Shown here: piece after piece, positions 35,398 through 44,642 of the stretch | How the letters are laid out: each line of letters opens with the position of its first letter | How positions within the stretch are numbered: the stretch's first letter is position 1 | Assembly (NCBI RefSeq): GCF_021032705.1 | Contig: NZ_JAHVXI010000003.1 | Location: forward strand, 364,142 to 428,141 | Origin: Psychroserpens luteolus | GTDB taxonomy: Bacteria > Bacteroidota > Bacteroidia > Flavobacteriales > Flavobacteriaceae | DNA: 64,000 nucleotides | Reading direction: 5' to 3' | Program-made: the position numbers and the translations under genes | The notes under the pieces: generated by a model | Told to the model about the DNA's origin: nothing | What the model saw: only the letters and a program-made list of their open reading frames with translations | Database searches by the model: none

Positions 35398-36639
35398 ATG
35401 ATTACCAAAGAAGACATTACAAAACGTTTTATTAGTTATGTTACTGTAGATACCGAATCTGACCCAAAAAGTGATACAACTCCAAGTACAGAAAAACAGT
35501 GGGACTTGGCAAATGCATTAGTTGAAGAGCTAAAAGCTATTGGAATGAAAGATGTTAGCATTGATACTAACGCCTACATCATGGCAACTTTACCTAGTAA
35601 TGTTGATCATGACGTTCCAACTATTGGATTTATCTCTCATTTTGACACATCTCCAGATTTTACAGGCGCAAATGTAAAACCTCGTGTTATAGAAAATTAT
35701 GACGGTAAAGCTATTACGCTTAATGACGATCAGAATATTATTCTATCTCCAGATTATTTTGAAGATTTATTATTGTACAAAGGTCAAACATTGATTGTTA
35801 CAGACGGAACGACACTTTTAGGTGCCGATGATAAAGCTGGAATTACCGAAATAGTTTCGGCTATGGAATACCTTATCAACCACCCGGAAATTAAGCATGG
35901 AGATATTAAAGTTGGGTTTACACCAGATGAAGAAATTGGTCGTGGCGCACATAAATTTGATGTTGAGAAATTTGGAGCCGATTGGGCCTATACCATGGAT
36001 GGTAGTCAGATTGGTGAATTAGAGTATGAGAACTTTAATGCTGCTGGAGCAGAAGTGACCATTAAAGGTAAAATTGTTCATCCTGGTTATGCTAAAGGAA
36101 AAATGATAAACTCGATGTACATCGCAACTGAGTTTATCAACTCTTTACCTCGAATGGAAACACCAGAACATACTGAAGGCTATCAAGGCTTTTTTCATTT
36201 GCATCATATCGAAGGTAAAGTTGAGGAAACCACATTGCAATACATCATACGTGATCACGATAAAGACCATTTTGAAGCTCGTAAAGAAGTTATGGTAAAA
36301 CTTACCAATGATATCAACTCACAATATGGACGAGAAGTCATAACCATAGATATTAAAGATCAATATTTTAATATGAAAGAAAAGGTTGTCCCTGTAATGC
36401 ATATTGTAGATATTGCCGAAGAAGCGATGAAACAGCTTGGTATTGAACCATTGATCAAGCCCATTAGAGGTGGTACTGATGGTTCACAATTGAGCTATAT
36501 GGGATTGCCTTGCCCTAATATCTTTGCTGGTGGTCATAATTTCCATGGTCGTTATGAATACGTTCCTGTAGAAAGTATGATAAAGGCTACCGAAGTAATT
36601 TGTAAGATTGTAGAGCTAACAGCATTAAAAAATCAGTAG
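35398..36639 (+). CDS. pepT: Peptidase T (tripeptide aminopeptidase)
   Basis: This 413-residue M20 dizinc aminopeptidase removes the N-terminal residue of tripeptides in the cytoplasm. Metal and catalytic motifs are present: [24 protein letters not shown] (bridging Asp), [16 protein letters not shown] (general base Glu pair) and [25 protein letters not shown] and the final [17 protein letters not shown] supply the last His ligand. Length is typical. The next gene starts one base after its stop, so a two-gene operon is likely. Confidence 0.95.
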   Translation: MITKEDITKRFISYVTVDTESDPKSDTTPSTEKQWDLANALVEELKAIGMKDVSIDTNAYIMATLPSNVDHDVPTIGFISHFDTSPDFTGANVKPRVIENYDGKAITLNDDQNIILSPDYFEDLLLYKGQTLIVTDGTTLLGADDKAGITEIVSAMEYLINHPEIKHGDIKVGFTPDEEIGRGAHKFDVEKFGADWAYTMDGSQIGELEYENFNAAGAEVTIKGKIVHPGYAKGKMINSMYIATEFINSLPRMETPEHTEGYQGFFHLHHIEGKVEETTLQYIIRDHDKDHFEARKEVMVKLTNDINSQYGREVITIDIKDQYFNMKEKVVPVMHIVDIAEEAMKQLGIEPLIKPIRGGTDGSQLSYMGLPCPNIFAGGHNFHGRYEYVPVESMIKATEVICKIVELTALKNQ

Positions 36640-36640
36640 T

Positions 36641-38065
36641 ATGATACATATCAAGTCCATTTTAGCTATAGCCTTATTACTAATAGTTAACAAACTAAAT
36701 TCACAGGAATTTTCATCTCAAGTACAACGATTTATTACTGTTGATGATTCAAGCTATGCAATCACCAATGTTACTATTATTGATGGTACTGGAAATGCAA
36801 CCAAAACCAATCAAACTATAATTATCAACAACAATAAAATAGAAGCTATTGGTAATTCAAATAATATAGAGTTATTTGGAGGAATTAAAACAATAGATGG
36901 GAGCAATAAAACTATTATTCCAGGCTTAATAATGCTACACGAACATATGTTTTATACGAAGCCATTTGAAAATTGGTTTAGTGTGGGACAAATGACCTTT
37001 ACCTTCCCTCGCCTCTATTTGGCTGGTGGTGTTACAACTATGAGAACTGGTGGAAGTATTCAACCACAAACCGATTTAAACGTTATGAAATGGATTAATG
37101 AAGGAAAAATGACAGGTCCAAATATGTTTGTTACTGGACCTTTCATTGAACGCGAAGGCCCTAAAGTTCCAGAGTTAGGTTTTATTAATAACGCTGAAGA
37201 AGTCGCCTTTTTGGTCAATTACTGGGCAGATAAAGGAGTGACCTCATTTAAAGTTTATAATAATATTACTAAAGAGGATTTAGAAATTTGCGTTACGGAA
37301 GCTCATAAACGCGGACTTAAAGTCACTGGGCATTTATGTTCCCTTACTTATGCCGAAGCCTCAGAAATTGGCATAGATAACCTTGAACATGGTTTTATGG
37401 CATCTAGTGATTTTTCAACAGATAAAGTCGAAGATTTATGTGATCCATATAGCGCGAGACAGGGTCTGGCAAGTCAAGATGTAAACGGAAAAGCAATTAA
37501 TGAGCTCATCGATTTACTAATTAAAAACAAGACAGTAATTACCACTACTCCCAATGTATTTGAGCCTTATACAGATAGAGAAATTGTTCCTGGCGGAGGT
37601 TTAGATGCTTTAATTCCTCAAATACAAGAGCGTTTAAAAGCCAATTATGAACGTAGTCAAGGGCGAGATGCAAATAGCATTGCACTTTTTAATAAGAATC
37701 TAACTTGGGTCAAACGCTTTTATGACAAAGGTGGTTTTTTAGTTGCTGGAACAGATCCAACTGGAGCTGGACGAACTGTTGCTGGTTATGCCAATCAACG
37801 TACTGTGGAGATATTGGTAGAAGCTGGTTTCACAGTTGAAGAAGCCATAAAAATATGTACGCTGAATGGCGCTGTCTTTTTAAACATTAATAAAAATACA
37901 GGAACCATAGAAAAAGGAAAAACTGCAGATTTCATTTTAATAAATGGTAATTTAAATGACAACATCAAAAACATTAGAAACATGGAAACTGTATTCAAAA
38001 ATGGTGTTGGTTTCGATTCTAAAAAACTTTTTGAATCTGTCAAAGGACAGGTTGGCTTGAATTAA
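36641..38065 (+). CDS. Exported amidohydrolase-family protein
   Basis: This 474-residue protein starts with a signal peptide (LAIALLLIVNKLNSQE) and so is periplasmic or secreted. Amidohydrolase motifs in order are NVTIIDGTG, GLIMLHEHMF (the first two His), SFKVYNN (candidate carbamylated Lys), VTGHLCS, IDNLEHGFM and VAGTDPTGAG (final Asp). The imidazolonepropionase/prolidase-like subclass fits; the substrate could be a dipeptide or cyclic amide. Being one base from pepT suggests both act on peptides. Confidence 0.85.
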   Translation: MIHIKSILAIALLLIVNKLNSQEFSSQVQRFITVDDSSYAITNVTIIDGTGNATKTNQTIIINNNKIEAIGNSNNIELFGGIKTIDGSNKTIIPGLIMLHEHMFYTKPFENWFSVGQMTFTFPRLYLAGGVTTMRTGGSIQPQTDLNVMKWINEGKMTGPNMFVTGPFIEREGPKVPELGFINNAEEVAFLVNYWADKGVTSFKVYNNITKEDLEICVTEAHKRGLKVTGHLCSLTYAEASEIGIDNLEHGFMASSDFSTDKVEDLCDPYSARQGLASQDVNGKAINELIDLLIKNKTVITTTPNVFEPYTDREIVPGGGLDALIPQIQERLKANYERSQGRDANSIALFNKNLTWVKRFYDKGGFLVAGTDPTGAGRTVAGYANQRTVEILVEAGFTVEEAIKICTLNGAVFLNINKNTGTIEKGKTADFILINGNLNDNIKNIRNMETVFKNGVGFDSKKLFESVKGQVGLN

Positions 38066-38098
38066 TCAATTGATCAAATTATTGTATCTTGATTTGAT

Positions 38099-38455
38099 AT
38101 GAACACAGCACAATTAGTAAATATCTGGTTTGAGAAATGGAATACTGGTGATTTTCAAAACTTGCCAATTACGGATAGCTTTGAGCACACTAGTCCTTTT
38201 GGGATTGTAAAAGGGAAACAAGTATACATTAATTTGGTGCACGAGAACAAGGATAAATTTTTAGGCTATGTGTTCGACATACATGATGTTATTTATATGG
38301 TAGATAGTGCTTGCGTGCGCTATACGGCTAAACAAGGAAATGACTTTTCTTTAGACGTAAGTGAATGGTATTATTTTAAAAACAACCTTATAGATAAAGT
38401 ATTTGCGTATTACCATATTGGAGATATTCGAGAGGAAAGATCTTATAAAAATTAA
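38099..38455 (+). CDS. NTF2-like / SnoaL-like small protein
   Basis: This 118-residue cytoplasmic protein has the cone-shaped alpha+beta fold pattern: LVNIWFEKWNTGDFQNLPITDSF, FEHTSPFGIVKGKQVYINLV, then three strands ending SEWYYFKNNLIDKVFAYYHIGD. NTF2-like proteins bind or isomerise small hydrophobic molecules. No catalytic residue set is clear enough to predict an activity. It probably shares a transcript with the YdeI-like gene 5 bases downstream. Confidence 0.8.
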   Translation: MNTAQLVNIWFEKWNTGDFQNLPITDSFEHTSPFGIVKGKQVYINLVHENKDKFLGYVFDIHDVIYMVDSACVRYTAKQGNDFSLDVSEWYYFKNNLIDKVFAYYHIGDIREERSYKN

Positions 38456-38460
38456 ATATT

Positions 38461-39060
38461 ATGAAAAAAATATATTCTGTAGAAGAGTACATAGAGGAAA
38501 ATCCCCATTACGCAGAAGAACTTTCTATATTGCGACGCATTATCAATTCCACAGAACTTGAAGAAACAGTAAAATGGAGCATGCCTACCTATTGTCTAAA
38601 CGGAAAGAATGTTTTAGGCATTGGCGCCTTTAAAAACCACTTCTGTTTGTGGTTTCATCAAGGTGTATTTTTAAAAGACGAGCATGACTTACTCATCAAT
38701 GCTCAGGAGAATAAAACCAAAGCTTTACGGCAAATGCGTTTTGATTCTAAGTCAGACATTAATAAAGATGCAGTATTGACCTACGTCAAAGAAGCCATTG
38801 AAAATCAACGCTTAGGTAGAGAAATAAAACCTGTTCGTAAAGCGAAGGAAGTCATTATTCCTCCAGAATTACAAGAGGCTCTAAAAGGAAATTCTGAATT
38901 CGATACTAGCTTTAAAGCATTAACTCCTGGAAAGCAACGTGAATATTGTGAGTATATAGTTGAAGCCAAAAGAGAAGCCACTAAACAATCTCGGCTAGAA
39001 AAAATAATGCCAATGATCATTCAGGGTGTTGGACTTCATGACAAGTATAAAAACTGCTAA
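38461..39060 (+). CDS. DUF1801 / YdeI-OmpD-associated family protein
   Basis: This 199-residue protein combines an N-terminal DUF1801 domain (LRRIINSTELEETVKWSMPTY, GIGAFKNHFCLWFHQG, ALRQMRFDSKSDI) with a C-terminal YdeI-like tail (IIPPELQEALKG, FDTSFKALTPGKQREYCEYI, RLEKIMPMI). E. coli YdeI was linked to polymyxin and oxidative-stress tolerance, but function here is unknown. It ends just before a strong terminator shared with the convergent yajC. Confidence 0.85.
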   Translation: MKKIYSVEEYIEENPHYAEELSILRRIINSTELEETVKWSMPTYCLNGKNVLGIGAFKNHFCLWFHQGVFLKDEHDLLINAQENKTKALRQMRFDSKSDINKDAVLTYVKEAIENQRLGREIKPVRKAKEVIIPPELQEALKGNSEFDTSFKALTPGKQREYCEYIVEAKREATKQSRLEKIMPMIIQGVGLHDKYKNC

Positions 39061-39071
39061 ATACAGTGCAA

Positions 39072-39104
39072 AAAAAACTCCGAAAGTAACTTTCGGAGTT
39101 TTTT
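39072..39104. terminator. Bidirectional terminator between the YdeI-like gene and yajC
   Basis: AACTCCGAAAG and CTTTCGGAGTT pair across a three-base loop, extended by an A-run and a T-run, about 15 bp in all. It lies between two convergent genes. Confidence 0.88.
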
Positions 39105-39121
39105 ATGAATATTATTATATT

Positions 39122-39412
39122 CTATTTTGTTGTCGCTGGAGCATTTAACTTTCTACTTATTTCCATAGAAATTGCAGAACGTTCAAATTTTATTTTTCCA
39201 GCTAGTGTTTCAATTACACAGCTATTGTCTTTATCATTGATATCAACTATTTTACCGTGCATTCCACTCTTAGTTACAACTTTATCACCTCTTTTTAATG
39301 CTGCGGCAAACGCTTTTTCTTGTTTTGCTCTTTTCATTTGCGGTGCGATCATAAAGAAATACACCACAGCAAACATTAAAATAAAAGGTAGAAAATCTCC
39401 AATTGATCCCAT
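39122..39412 (-). CDS. yajC: Preprotein translocase accessory protein YajC
   Basis: This 96-residue protein has one N-terminal membrane span (FLPFILMFAVVYFFMIAPQ) followed by the conserved cytoplasmic domain QMKRAKQEKAFAAALKRGDKVVT and VDINDKDNSCVIET. YajC associates with SecDF in the Sec holotranslocon. The DUF1573 lipoprotein gene lies 3 bases upstream and nusB before that, all on one strand, an order common in Bacteroidota. Confidence 0.93.
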   Translation of the reverse strand: MGSIGDFLPFILMFAVVYFFMIAPQMKRAKQEKAFAAALKRGDKVVTKSGMHGKIVDINDKDNSCVIETLAGKIKFERSAISMEISRKLNAPATTK

Positions 39413-39415
39413 AAA

Positions 39416-39916
39416 TTATTTTCCTACAGGTTTAATTGCAGCTGAACCAGCTTTTTTGTTTGCAGCATTTGGATCTGGTTGTACAAAAGCTTTAATTTTA
39501 ACTACTTCAGAACCTTTTTCAGTATTTGTAGTTAACGTAATAGATTTTTGTACTTGGTTAGTTCCTTTTCCGTTGAATTTTACAGTAAACTCAGCAGACT
39601 CTCCTGGAGCTAAAGGATCTCTGTTCCAATCTGAAGGTACAGTACATCCACAAGTACTCTTAATATTACTAACAACTAAAGGTGTTTTTCCTGTGTTAGT
39701 GTATTTAAATTTTGTTTCAACTGCAGTACCATTTACGATTGTACCAAAGTCATGTTCAGTTTCGTCAAAAGATATTACTGGATAATCTTGAGATTTTGCA
39801 TCTCTCTCTGCAGCCGATGCTACATTGTCAGAATTAATCTTTGCTGTTGCATCTTCTTTACAAGATGTGAAAGCCACTAAACATAATGCGCTTAACGCTA
39901 AAATTGCTTTTTTCAT
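39416..39916 (-). CDS. DUF1573 domain lipoprotein
   Basis: This 166-residue protein starts MKKAILALSALCLVAFTSC, a lipoprotein signal. ATG at 39916 is chosen over a longer form that would run into the promoter box. The mature part has the DUF1573 Ig-like pattern: HDFGTIVNGTAVETKFKYTN, NIKSTCGCTVPSDWNRDPLAPGES and FNGKGTNQVQKSITLTTN. Function is unknown. It sits 3 bases before yajC and so is probably co-transcribed with it. Confidence 0.9.
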   Translation of the reverse strand: MKKAILALSALCLVAFTSCKEDATAKINSDNVASAAERDAKSQDYPVISFDETEHDFGTIVNGTAVETKFKYTNTGKTPLVVSNIKSTCGCTVPSDWNRDPLAPGESAEFTVKFNGKGTNQVQKSITLTTNTEKGSEVVKIKAFVQPDPNAANKKAGSAAIKPVGK

Positions 39917-39952
39917 TGCTATGATTTTTAAATTATTGTTGATTCGAGAAGC

Positions 39953-39960
39953 CAAATGTA
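39953..39960 (-). promoter_or_regulatory. Promoter -7 element for the DUF1573-yajC operon
   Basis: TACATTTG on the minus strand is an exact TAnnTTTG match 37 bases before the ATG at 39916. Confidence 0.45.
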
Positions 39961-40041
39961 CTAATTATTTCATCTAATTAAAATTTTTAGTGCATTTTCA
40001 AAGAAAACATTAACAGTCTATAGCCTATAAAACCTAGAAAC

Positions 40042-40986
40042 TTAGAGTAAACCTCTTCCTATTTTATTTAATTTTCCTTCAGCTGTGTATTCTTTTATGA
40101 TTTTATCTAAAATACCATTAATAAAGTTACTACTCTTTGGTGTTGAATATTCTTTAGCAATTTCCAAATACTCATTAATAGTTACTTTTATTGGTATTGA
40201 TGGAAATTTTTGAAACTCACAAATAGCCATTTGCATTAAAAGAGTGTCTATTTGAGTGATACGCTCTGCATCCCAATTTTTTGTTTTTAATGCTATTTCA
40301 TCACTAAAAGTTCCTTGATTCAATATTGTTTTCTTAAGTAAATCAACACCAAAATCTCTGTCTTCCAAATCCTTGAATAATTTAGGTGTAAAGAATTTCC
40401 CTTCGGAAGACACTTTAACTTTCTTAAACAATTTTAGAATGGAGGTATTTACAACTGGCAAATCATCTAGCCATGTAATTCGTTTATCTTCAAAGTAATC
40501 ATACAATTTATCGTTAGGTGCAATGATTTCGGTAAATATATCAATAACAAAATTTTTATCCTCTTTAAAAGTAGACGTCTTTGTAGACATATAATCTTTA
40601 TAAATATCGCTTTCTAAAATGGCTTTAAAAATGACATCGATATATTCAAAATCTAAATACCAAGGATTTTCTTTTTGATCTTCTAAATGCGCTTGTAACG
40701 CTTCATTAGAATTGAGCAACTCTAACACTTCATTATTGACAAACTTAGCATTAGGATTCTTCTCTTCTTGTGTAGCTAAAAACTTTTTTTGTGATTTCTC
40801 TAATCTGTCCTTAGACTTTTTATGCACTTCAGCCAATAATGCTAATTGGGCCAAAAACAGGTCATACATACTATCTAGACTTTTAAGCAGAAAATTTTCA
40901 TAGGTTTTGATATTATCACTCTCACTTCCTTTTGAAGCGTAAAGCGTTTGCATAACCTTGATACGAATGTGACGTCTATTTAACAT
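40042..40986 (-). CDS. nusB: NusB-type transcription antitermination factor (extended form)
   Basis: This 314-residue protein begins MLNRRHIRIKVMQTLYAS, the usual NusB start, and ends with the NusB helical domain (INEYLEIAKEYSTPKSSNFINGILDKI). Between them is a long helical insert, so it is about twice the size of E. coli NusB; this is the common Bacteroidota version. NusB joins NusE on boxA RNA to support rRNA transcription. A strong hairpin lies in its leader. Confidence 0.92.
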   Translation of the reverse strand: MLNRRHIRIKVMQTLYASKGSESDNIKTYENFLLKSLDSMYDLFLAQLALLAEVHKKSKDRLEKSQKKFLATQEEKNPNAKFVNNEVLELLNSNEALQAHLEDQKENPWYLDFEYIDVIFKAILESDIYKDYMSTKTSTFKEDKNFVIDIFTEIIAPNDKLYDYFEDKRITWLDDLPVVNTSILKLFKKVKVSSEGKFFTPKLFKDLEDRDFGVDLLKKTILNQGTFSDEIALKTKNWDAERITQIDTLLMQMAICEFQKFPSIPIKVTINEYLEIAKEYSTPKSSNFINGILDKIIKEYTAEGKLNKIGRGLL

Positions 40987-41009
40987 GTTTCCAAAGAGCT
41001 AATAATTAA

Positions 41010-41039
41010 CAAAGCGAAAGATTACTGTCTTTCGCTTTG
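41010..41039. promoter_or_regulatory. Strong hairpin in the gap between the amino-acid dehydrogenase and nusB genes
   Basis: CAAAGCGAAAGA and TCTTTCGCTTTG form a perfect 12-bp stem around a 6-base loop. On the minus strand it is followed by TTAATTATT, a weak T-tract, so it may terminate the dehydrogenase transcript. Alternatively it may sit in the nusB leader as an attenuator. It starts 24 bases upstream of the nusB ATG. Confidence 0.6.
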
Positions 41040-41090
41040 CAAAAATACTATTATTTTAAAGGTATAAAAATATTTAAATGGGGATTTAGG

Positions 41091-42194
41091 TTATTTTCCC
41101 TGTTCTTTTTTTCTTGTTTCTATACGTTCTTTTGCAATCTTTAATGCAGAAACATTTGTAGTCACGTTATTTTGTTTCGCTCCTTCAAAAATTTCTAAAG
41201 TCGTATTATAGATATTTTCTGTTTTACGAATAATTTCCTGTTTTCCGTAATTTTCTAATTCTGCATAAACATTAATAATACCACCAGCATTAATTAAGAA
41301 ATCTGGCGCATATAGAATACCTCTGTCTTGAAGCATTCTTCCATGTTTTGACTCGTCTGCTAATTGATTATTTGCTGCTCCTGCAATAATATCAGCACGT
41401 AGTTTATTAATCGTATCATCATTAATTGTTGCTCCAAGAGCACAAGGTGCATAAATATCCATAGATTCACTATAAATATCATTTCCCTTATAAATGGCAA
41501 CATTATATTTTGAACTAACCTCTTCTAAACGCTCTTGATTAATATCAGCAATTGTAACATTAGCACCTTCGTTTGTTAAATGTTCAACCAATGATTCTCC
41601 AACATGACCAATCCCTTGAACAAATACAGACTTATCTTCAAGTATATCACTTCCATATTTAAATTTAGCAGCAGCTTTCATTCCCATAAAGACACCATAA
41701 GCTGTGATAGGTGAAGGGTTTCCAGCACCTCCTTTACTTTCAGAAATACCTGTAACATAAGGCGTCACTTCTCTAACTGTATCCATATCAGCTGTAGTCA
41801 TTCCAACATCTTCAGCAGTAATATATCGTCCACTCAAAGAATGTACAAATTCACCAAATTTCCGCATTAATTCTGGTGTCTTTTGTGTTTTTGCATCTCC
41901 AATAATGACTGCCTTACCTCCTCCTAGATTAAGTCCAGTTATTGCCGATTTAAACGTCATACCTCGAGACAATCTTAGTACATCATTAAGAGCTTCCCAT
42001 TCATTATTATAAGTCCACATTCTTGTTCCTCCTAATGCAGGTCCCAAAACTGTATTGTGTATACCAATTATTGCTTTTAATCCAGTATCTTTGTCGTTGC
42101 AAAACACGATTTGTTCATGATTATCAAAAGATAATTGCCCAAAAACTGGATCTATTTTTGAAAGTTCCTTAGAACTGATAAGGTCTGATGTCAT
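41091..42194 (-). CDS. Glu/Leu/Phe/Val family amino-acid dehydrogenase (leucine-type)
   Basis: This 367-residue enzyme shows the leucine/valine dehydrogenase pattern: GIHNTVLGPALGGTRMW, LSRGMTFKSAITGLNLGGGKAVI with the catalytic Lys, ITAEDVGM, and the Rossmann motif VFVQGIGHVGESLVEHL. The late PCALGATINDDTI and INAGGIINVYAEL also match. It deaminates branched-chain amino acids with NAD+, in reverse when needed. It is monocistronic with a very good promoter at 42241-42274. Confidence 0.9.
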   Translation of the reverse strand: MTSDLISSKELSKIDPVFGQLSFDNHEQIVFCNDKDTGLKAIIGIHNTVLGPALGGTRMWTYNNEWEALNDVLRLSRGMTFKSAITGLNLGGGKAVIIGDAKTQKTPELMRKFGEFVHSLSGRYITAEDVGMTTADMDTVREVTPYVTGISESKGGAGNPSPITAYGVFMGMKAAAKFKYGSDILEDKSVFVQGIGHVGESLVEHLTNEGANVTIADINQERLEEVSSKYNVAIYKGNDIYSESMDIYAPCALGATINDDTINKLRADIIAGAANNQLADESKHGRMLQDRGILYAPDFLINAGGIINVYAELENYGKQEIIRKTENIYNTTLEIFEGAKQNNVTTNVSALKIAKERIETRKKEQGK

Positions 42195-42240
42195 TTGAAT
42201 TTAGATTAAGTCTATTTTACATTATACATAAAATAGCGTG

Positions 42241-42274
42241 CAAAAATAACTCAATATTGGAGTATTAGCAAAAA
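42241..42274 (-). promoter_or_regulatory. Flavobacterial promoter for the amino-acid dehydrogenase gene
   Basis: On the minus strand TTTTTG (42274-42269) and TATTTTTG (42248-42241) are 20 bases apart, a near-ideal match to the TTG/TAnnTTTG pattern. The spacer contains a near-palindrome AATACTCCAATATT. Confidence 0.65.
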
Positions 42275-42324
42275 TTAATACGTTAAAATGTCAAATTGCT
42301 AAAAATCAAGCCTCAAAATAGTAA

Positions 42325-44079
42325 ATGAAAGAACTAAAACATATTAATAAGTATTTCTACAAGTATAGAAGCCGACTCCTATTAGGTATTCTAATAACAA
42401 TTGGCGCAAAAATATTTGCATTGTTTATGCCTAGATTTATAGGTAAGGCGATTACCGTTATTTCTAAAGCAAATAAAGAAGAGATTTCAGAAGTTGTTTT
42501 TAGAGAACAACTGGCTTTAAATATTCTATATATCATTGGTGCTGCTATTATCACTGGAATATTTACATTTTTAATGCGTCAAACCATCATTAATGTGTCA
42601 CGATATATTGAATATGATTTAAAGAATGAGATCTATAAACAATACCAAAATCTATCATTAAATTTTTATAAGGCTAATAGAACTGGTGATTTGATGAATC
42701 GAATTAGTGAAGATGTTGGAAAAGTTCGTATGTATTGCGGACCGGCTATCATGTATACTATCAATACTATTACGCTGTTCATTGTTGCATTAATCTATAT
42801 GCTAAGTGTTGCTCCTAAATTGACGCTTTATACGGTATTGCCTCTTCCAATTTTGTCGTTTATTATTTACAAGTTGAGCAGAGTTATTAATAAACGTAGT
42901 CGTATTGTTCAAGAATATTTATCACATTTATCTACGTATACGCAAGAATCATTTAGCGGAATTTCGGTAATCAAATCCTATGGTATAGAAAAAGATAATT
43001 TTGATGAGTTCAATAAACTCTCAGAAGAGAGTAAACAGAAGCAAATTGATCTTACCAAAGTACAAGCCTTATTTTTTCCTTCTATGATATTACTCATTGG
43101 TGTGAGTAATATTCTAGTCGCCTATATTGGTGGTATGCAATACATTAATGGAGAAATTGAAGAAATTGGAACTATTGCAGAGTTTTTGATCTATGTAAAT
43201 ATGTTAACATGGCCTGTTGCTACTGTAGGTTGGGTAACTAACTTAGTGCAGCAAGCAGAAGCCTCTCAAAAGCGTATCAATGAGTTTTTAAAGCAAGAAC
43301 CCGAAATCAAAAACAATAATGACACGCCATCTGAAATTAATGGAGTTATCGATTTCGATAAGGTAACCTACATCTACCCAGATACTAACATTAAAGCACT
43401 TGATGAAGTGAGTTTCTCTCTCAAAAAAGGAGAAACTTTAGCTATACTTGGCAAAACAGGCTCTGGAAAATCAACAATTCTAGATTTAATTGGAAGGCTT
43501 TATGACACTCAAGAAGGTCAAATTTCTATAGATGGCACACCAATAGATCAAATTCATTTAAAAAGTTTGCGCGATCATATTGGATATGTTCCACAGGATG
43601 CCTTTTTATTTTCTGATACCATTGAAAACAATATTAAATTTGGGAATGAAGATGCCACTGAACAAGAAATAGTCACTGCTGCTAAATATGCCGATGTGCA
43701 CAAAAATATATTAAACTTTAACGACGGTTATCAAACAAAATTAGGTGAACGGGGTATTACCTTATCTGGTGGACAAAAGCAACGTATCTCTATTGCGAGA
43801 GCTATTATCAAAACCCCAGAGATCATGTTATTTGATGATTGTCTATCGGCTGTCGATACTGAAACTGAAGAAAAAATACTAACCAGTCTTCGTGAAATTT
43901 CCCAAGGAAAAACAACTATAATCGTAAGTCATCGTGTGTCATCTGCTAAGGATGCAGATAAGATTATTGTATTAGAAGATGGTAAAATCATTCAAGATGG
44001 AACTCACGAATCATTAGTAAACACAGATGGTTACTACAAAGAGCTTTACTTAAAACAACTCAGTACAAAAGAATTATAA
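42325..44079 (+). CDS. ABC exporter half-transporter (permease fused to ATPase)
   Basis: This 584-residue protein has six membrane spans (residues about 15-310) and a C-terminal ATPase with Walker A GKTGSGKST, Q-loop YVPQDAF, signature LSGGQKQRISIARA, Walker B IMLFDDCLSAVD and H-loop VSHRVSS. Such half-transporters dimerise to export drugs, lipids or peptides. The residue after the Walker B Asp is Asp, not the usual catalytic Glu; this occurs in one subunit of some heterodimeric exporters. No partner gene is adjacent. Substrate is unknown. Confidence 0.92.
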   Translation: MKELKHINKYFYKYRSRLLLGILITIGAKIFALFMPRFIGKAITVISKANKEEISEVVFREQLALNILYIIGAAIITGIFTFLMRQTIINVSRYIEYDLKNEIYKQYQNLSLNFYKANRTGDLMNRISEDVGKVRMYCGPAIMYTINTITLFIVALIYMLSVAPKLTLYTVLPLPILSFIIYKLSRVINKRSRIVQEYLSHLSTYTQESFSGISVIKSYGIEKDNFDEFNKLSEESKQKQIDLTKVQALFFPSMILLIGVSNILVAYIGGMQYINGEIEEIGTIAEFLIYVNMLTWPVATVGWVTNLVQQAEASQKRINEFLKQEPEIKNNNDTPSEINGVIDFDKVTYIYPDTNIKALDEVSFSLKKGETLAILGKTGSGKSTILDLIGRLYDTQEGQISIDGTPIDQIHLKSLRDHIGYVPQDAFLFSDTIENNIKFGNEDATEQEIVTAAKYADVHKNILNFNDGYQTKLGERGITLSGGQKQRISIARAIIKTPEIMLFDDCLSAVDTETEEKILTSLREISQGKTTIIVSHRVSSAKDADKIIVLEDGKIIQDGTHESLVNTDGYYKELYLKQLSTKEL

Positions 44080-44151
44080 TTTTTGTTGTTTACTAACCTT
44101 TTTTTTTAGATTTTTGATGCACAATCAAACAAAAAAATAAAAAAAATAGCT

Positions 44152-44559
44152 ATGAGTGATCACGGAATGATGGAAAAAGAGGAAATATTTTCAAAAGTAT
44201 TGCGAGCAGGAAGAAGAACCTACTTTTTTGATGTTCGAGCAACTAAAGCTGGAGATTATTACCTTACCATCACAGAAAGTAAAAAATTTACTAACGACGA
44301 CGGATCGTTTCACTACAAAAAACACAAAATCTATTTGTATAAAGAAGATTTTTCTGAATTCAATGAGATTTTAAGAGAAATGACCGATTACATAATCGCG
44401 GAAAAGGGAGATGAAGTGATTAGTGAACGTCATCAAAAAGATTTTAAGAAAGAAGACTATTCATCAAATACTAATGATGACATAGCTAAAGATGAAGAAT
44501 CTACTTCAGATTCAGAATCTGCTGAAAAGTTTACAGACATCAATTTTGAAGACATCTAA
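44152..44559 (+). CDS. PUR-domain (DUF3276) nucleic-acid-binding protein
   Basis: This 135-residue protein has one PUR repeat: VLRAGRRTYFFDVRATKAGDYYLTITESKK, then HKIYLYKEDFSEFNEILREMTDYI. A disordered acidic C-tail rich in Asp, Glu and Ser follows. Bacterial PUR proteins bind single-stranded DNA or RNA. It has 72 bases of AT-rich leader after the ABC gene and ends at a strong terminator. Confidence 0.9.
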   Translation: MSDHGMMEKEEIFSKVLRAGRRTYFFDVRATKAGDYYLTITESKKFTNDDGSFHYKKHKIYLYKEDFSEFNEILREMTDYIIAEKGDEVISERHQKDFKKEDYSSNTNDDIAKDEESTSDSESAEKFTDINFEDI

Positions 44560-44583
44560 ATCCCATTTTTGTTAAATTATACT

Positions 44584-44617
44584 AAACCGCTATTCTAAGA
44601 CTAGCGGTTTTTTTATT
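44584..44617 (+). terminator. Rho-independent terminator after the PUR-domain gene
   Basis: AAACCGCTA pairs with TAGCGGTTT over 9 bp around a 9-base loop and is followed by a T-run on the plus strand. It lies 25 bases past the stop. Confidence 0.88.
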
Positions 44618-44642
44618 TTTATAATCTAATCTAAACCATAAT

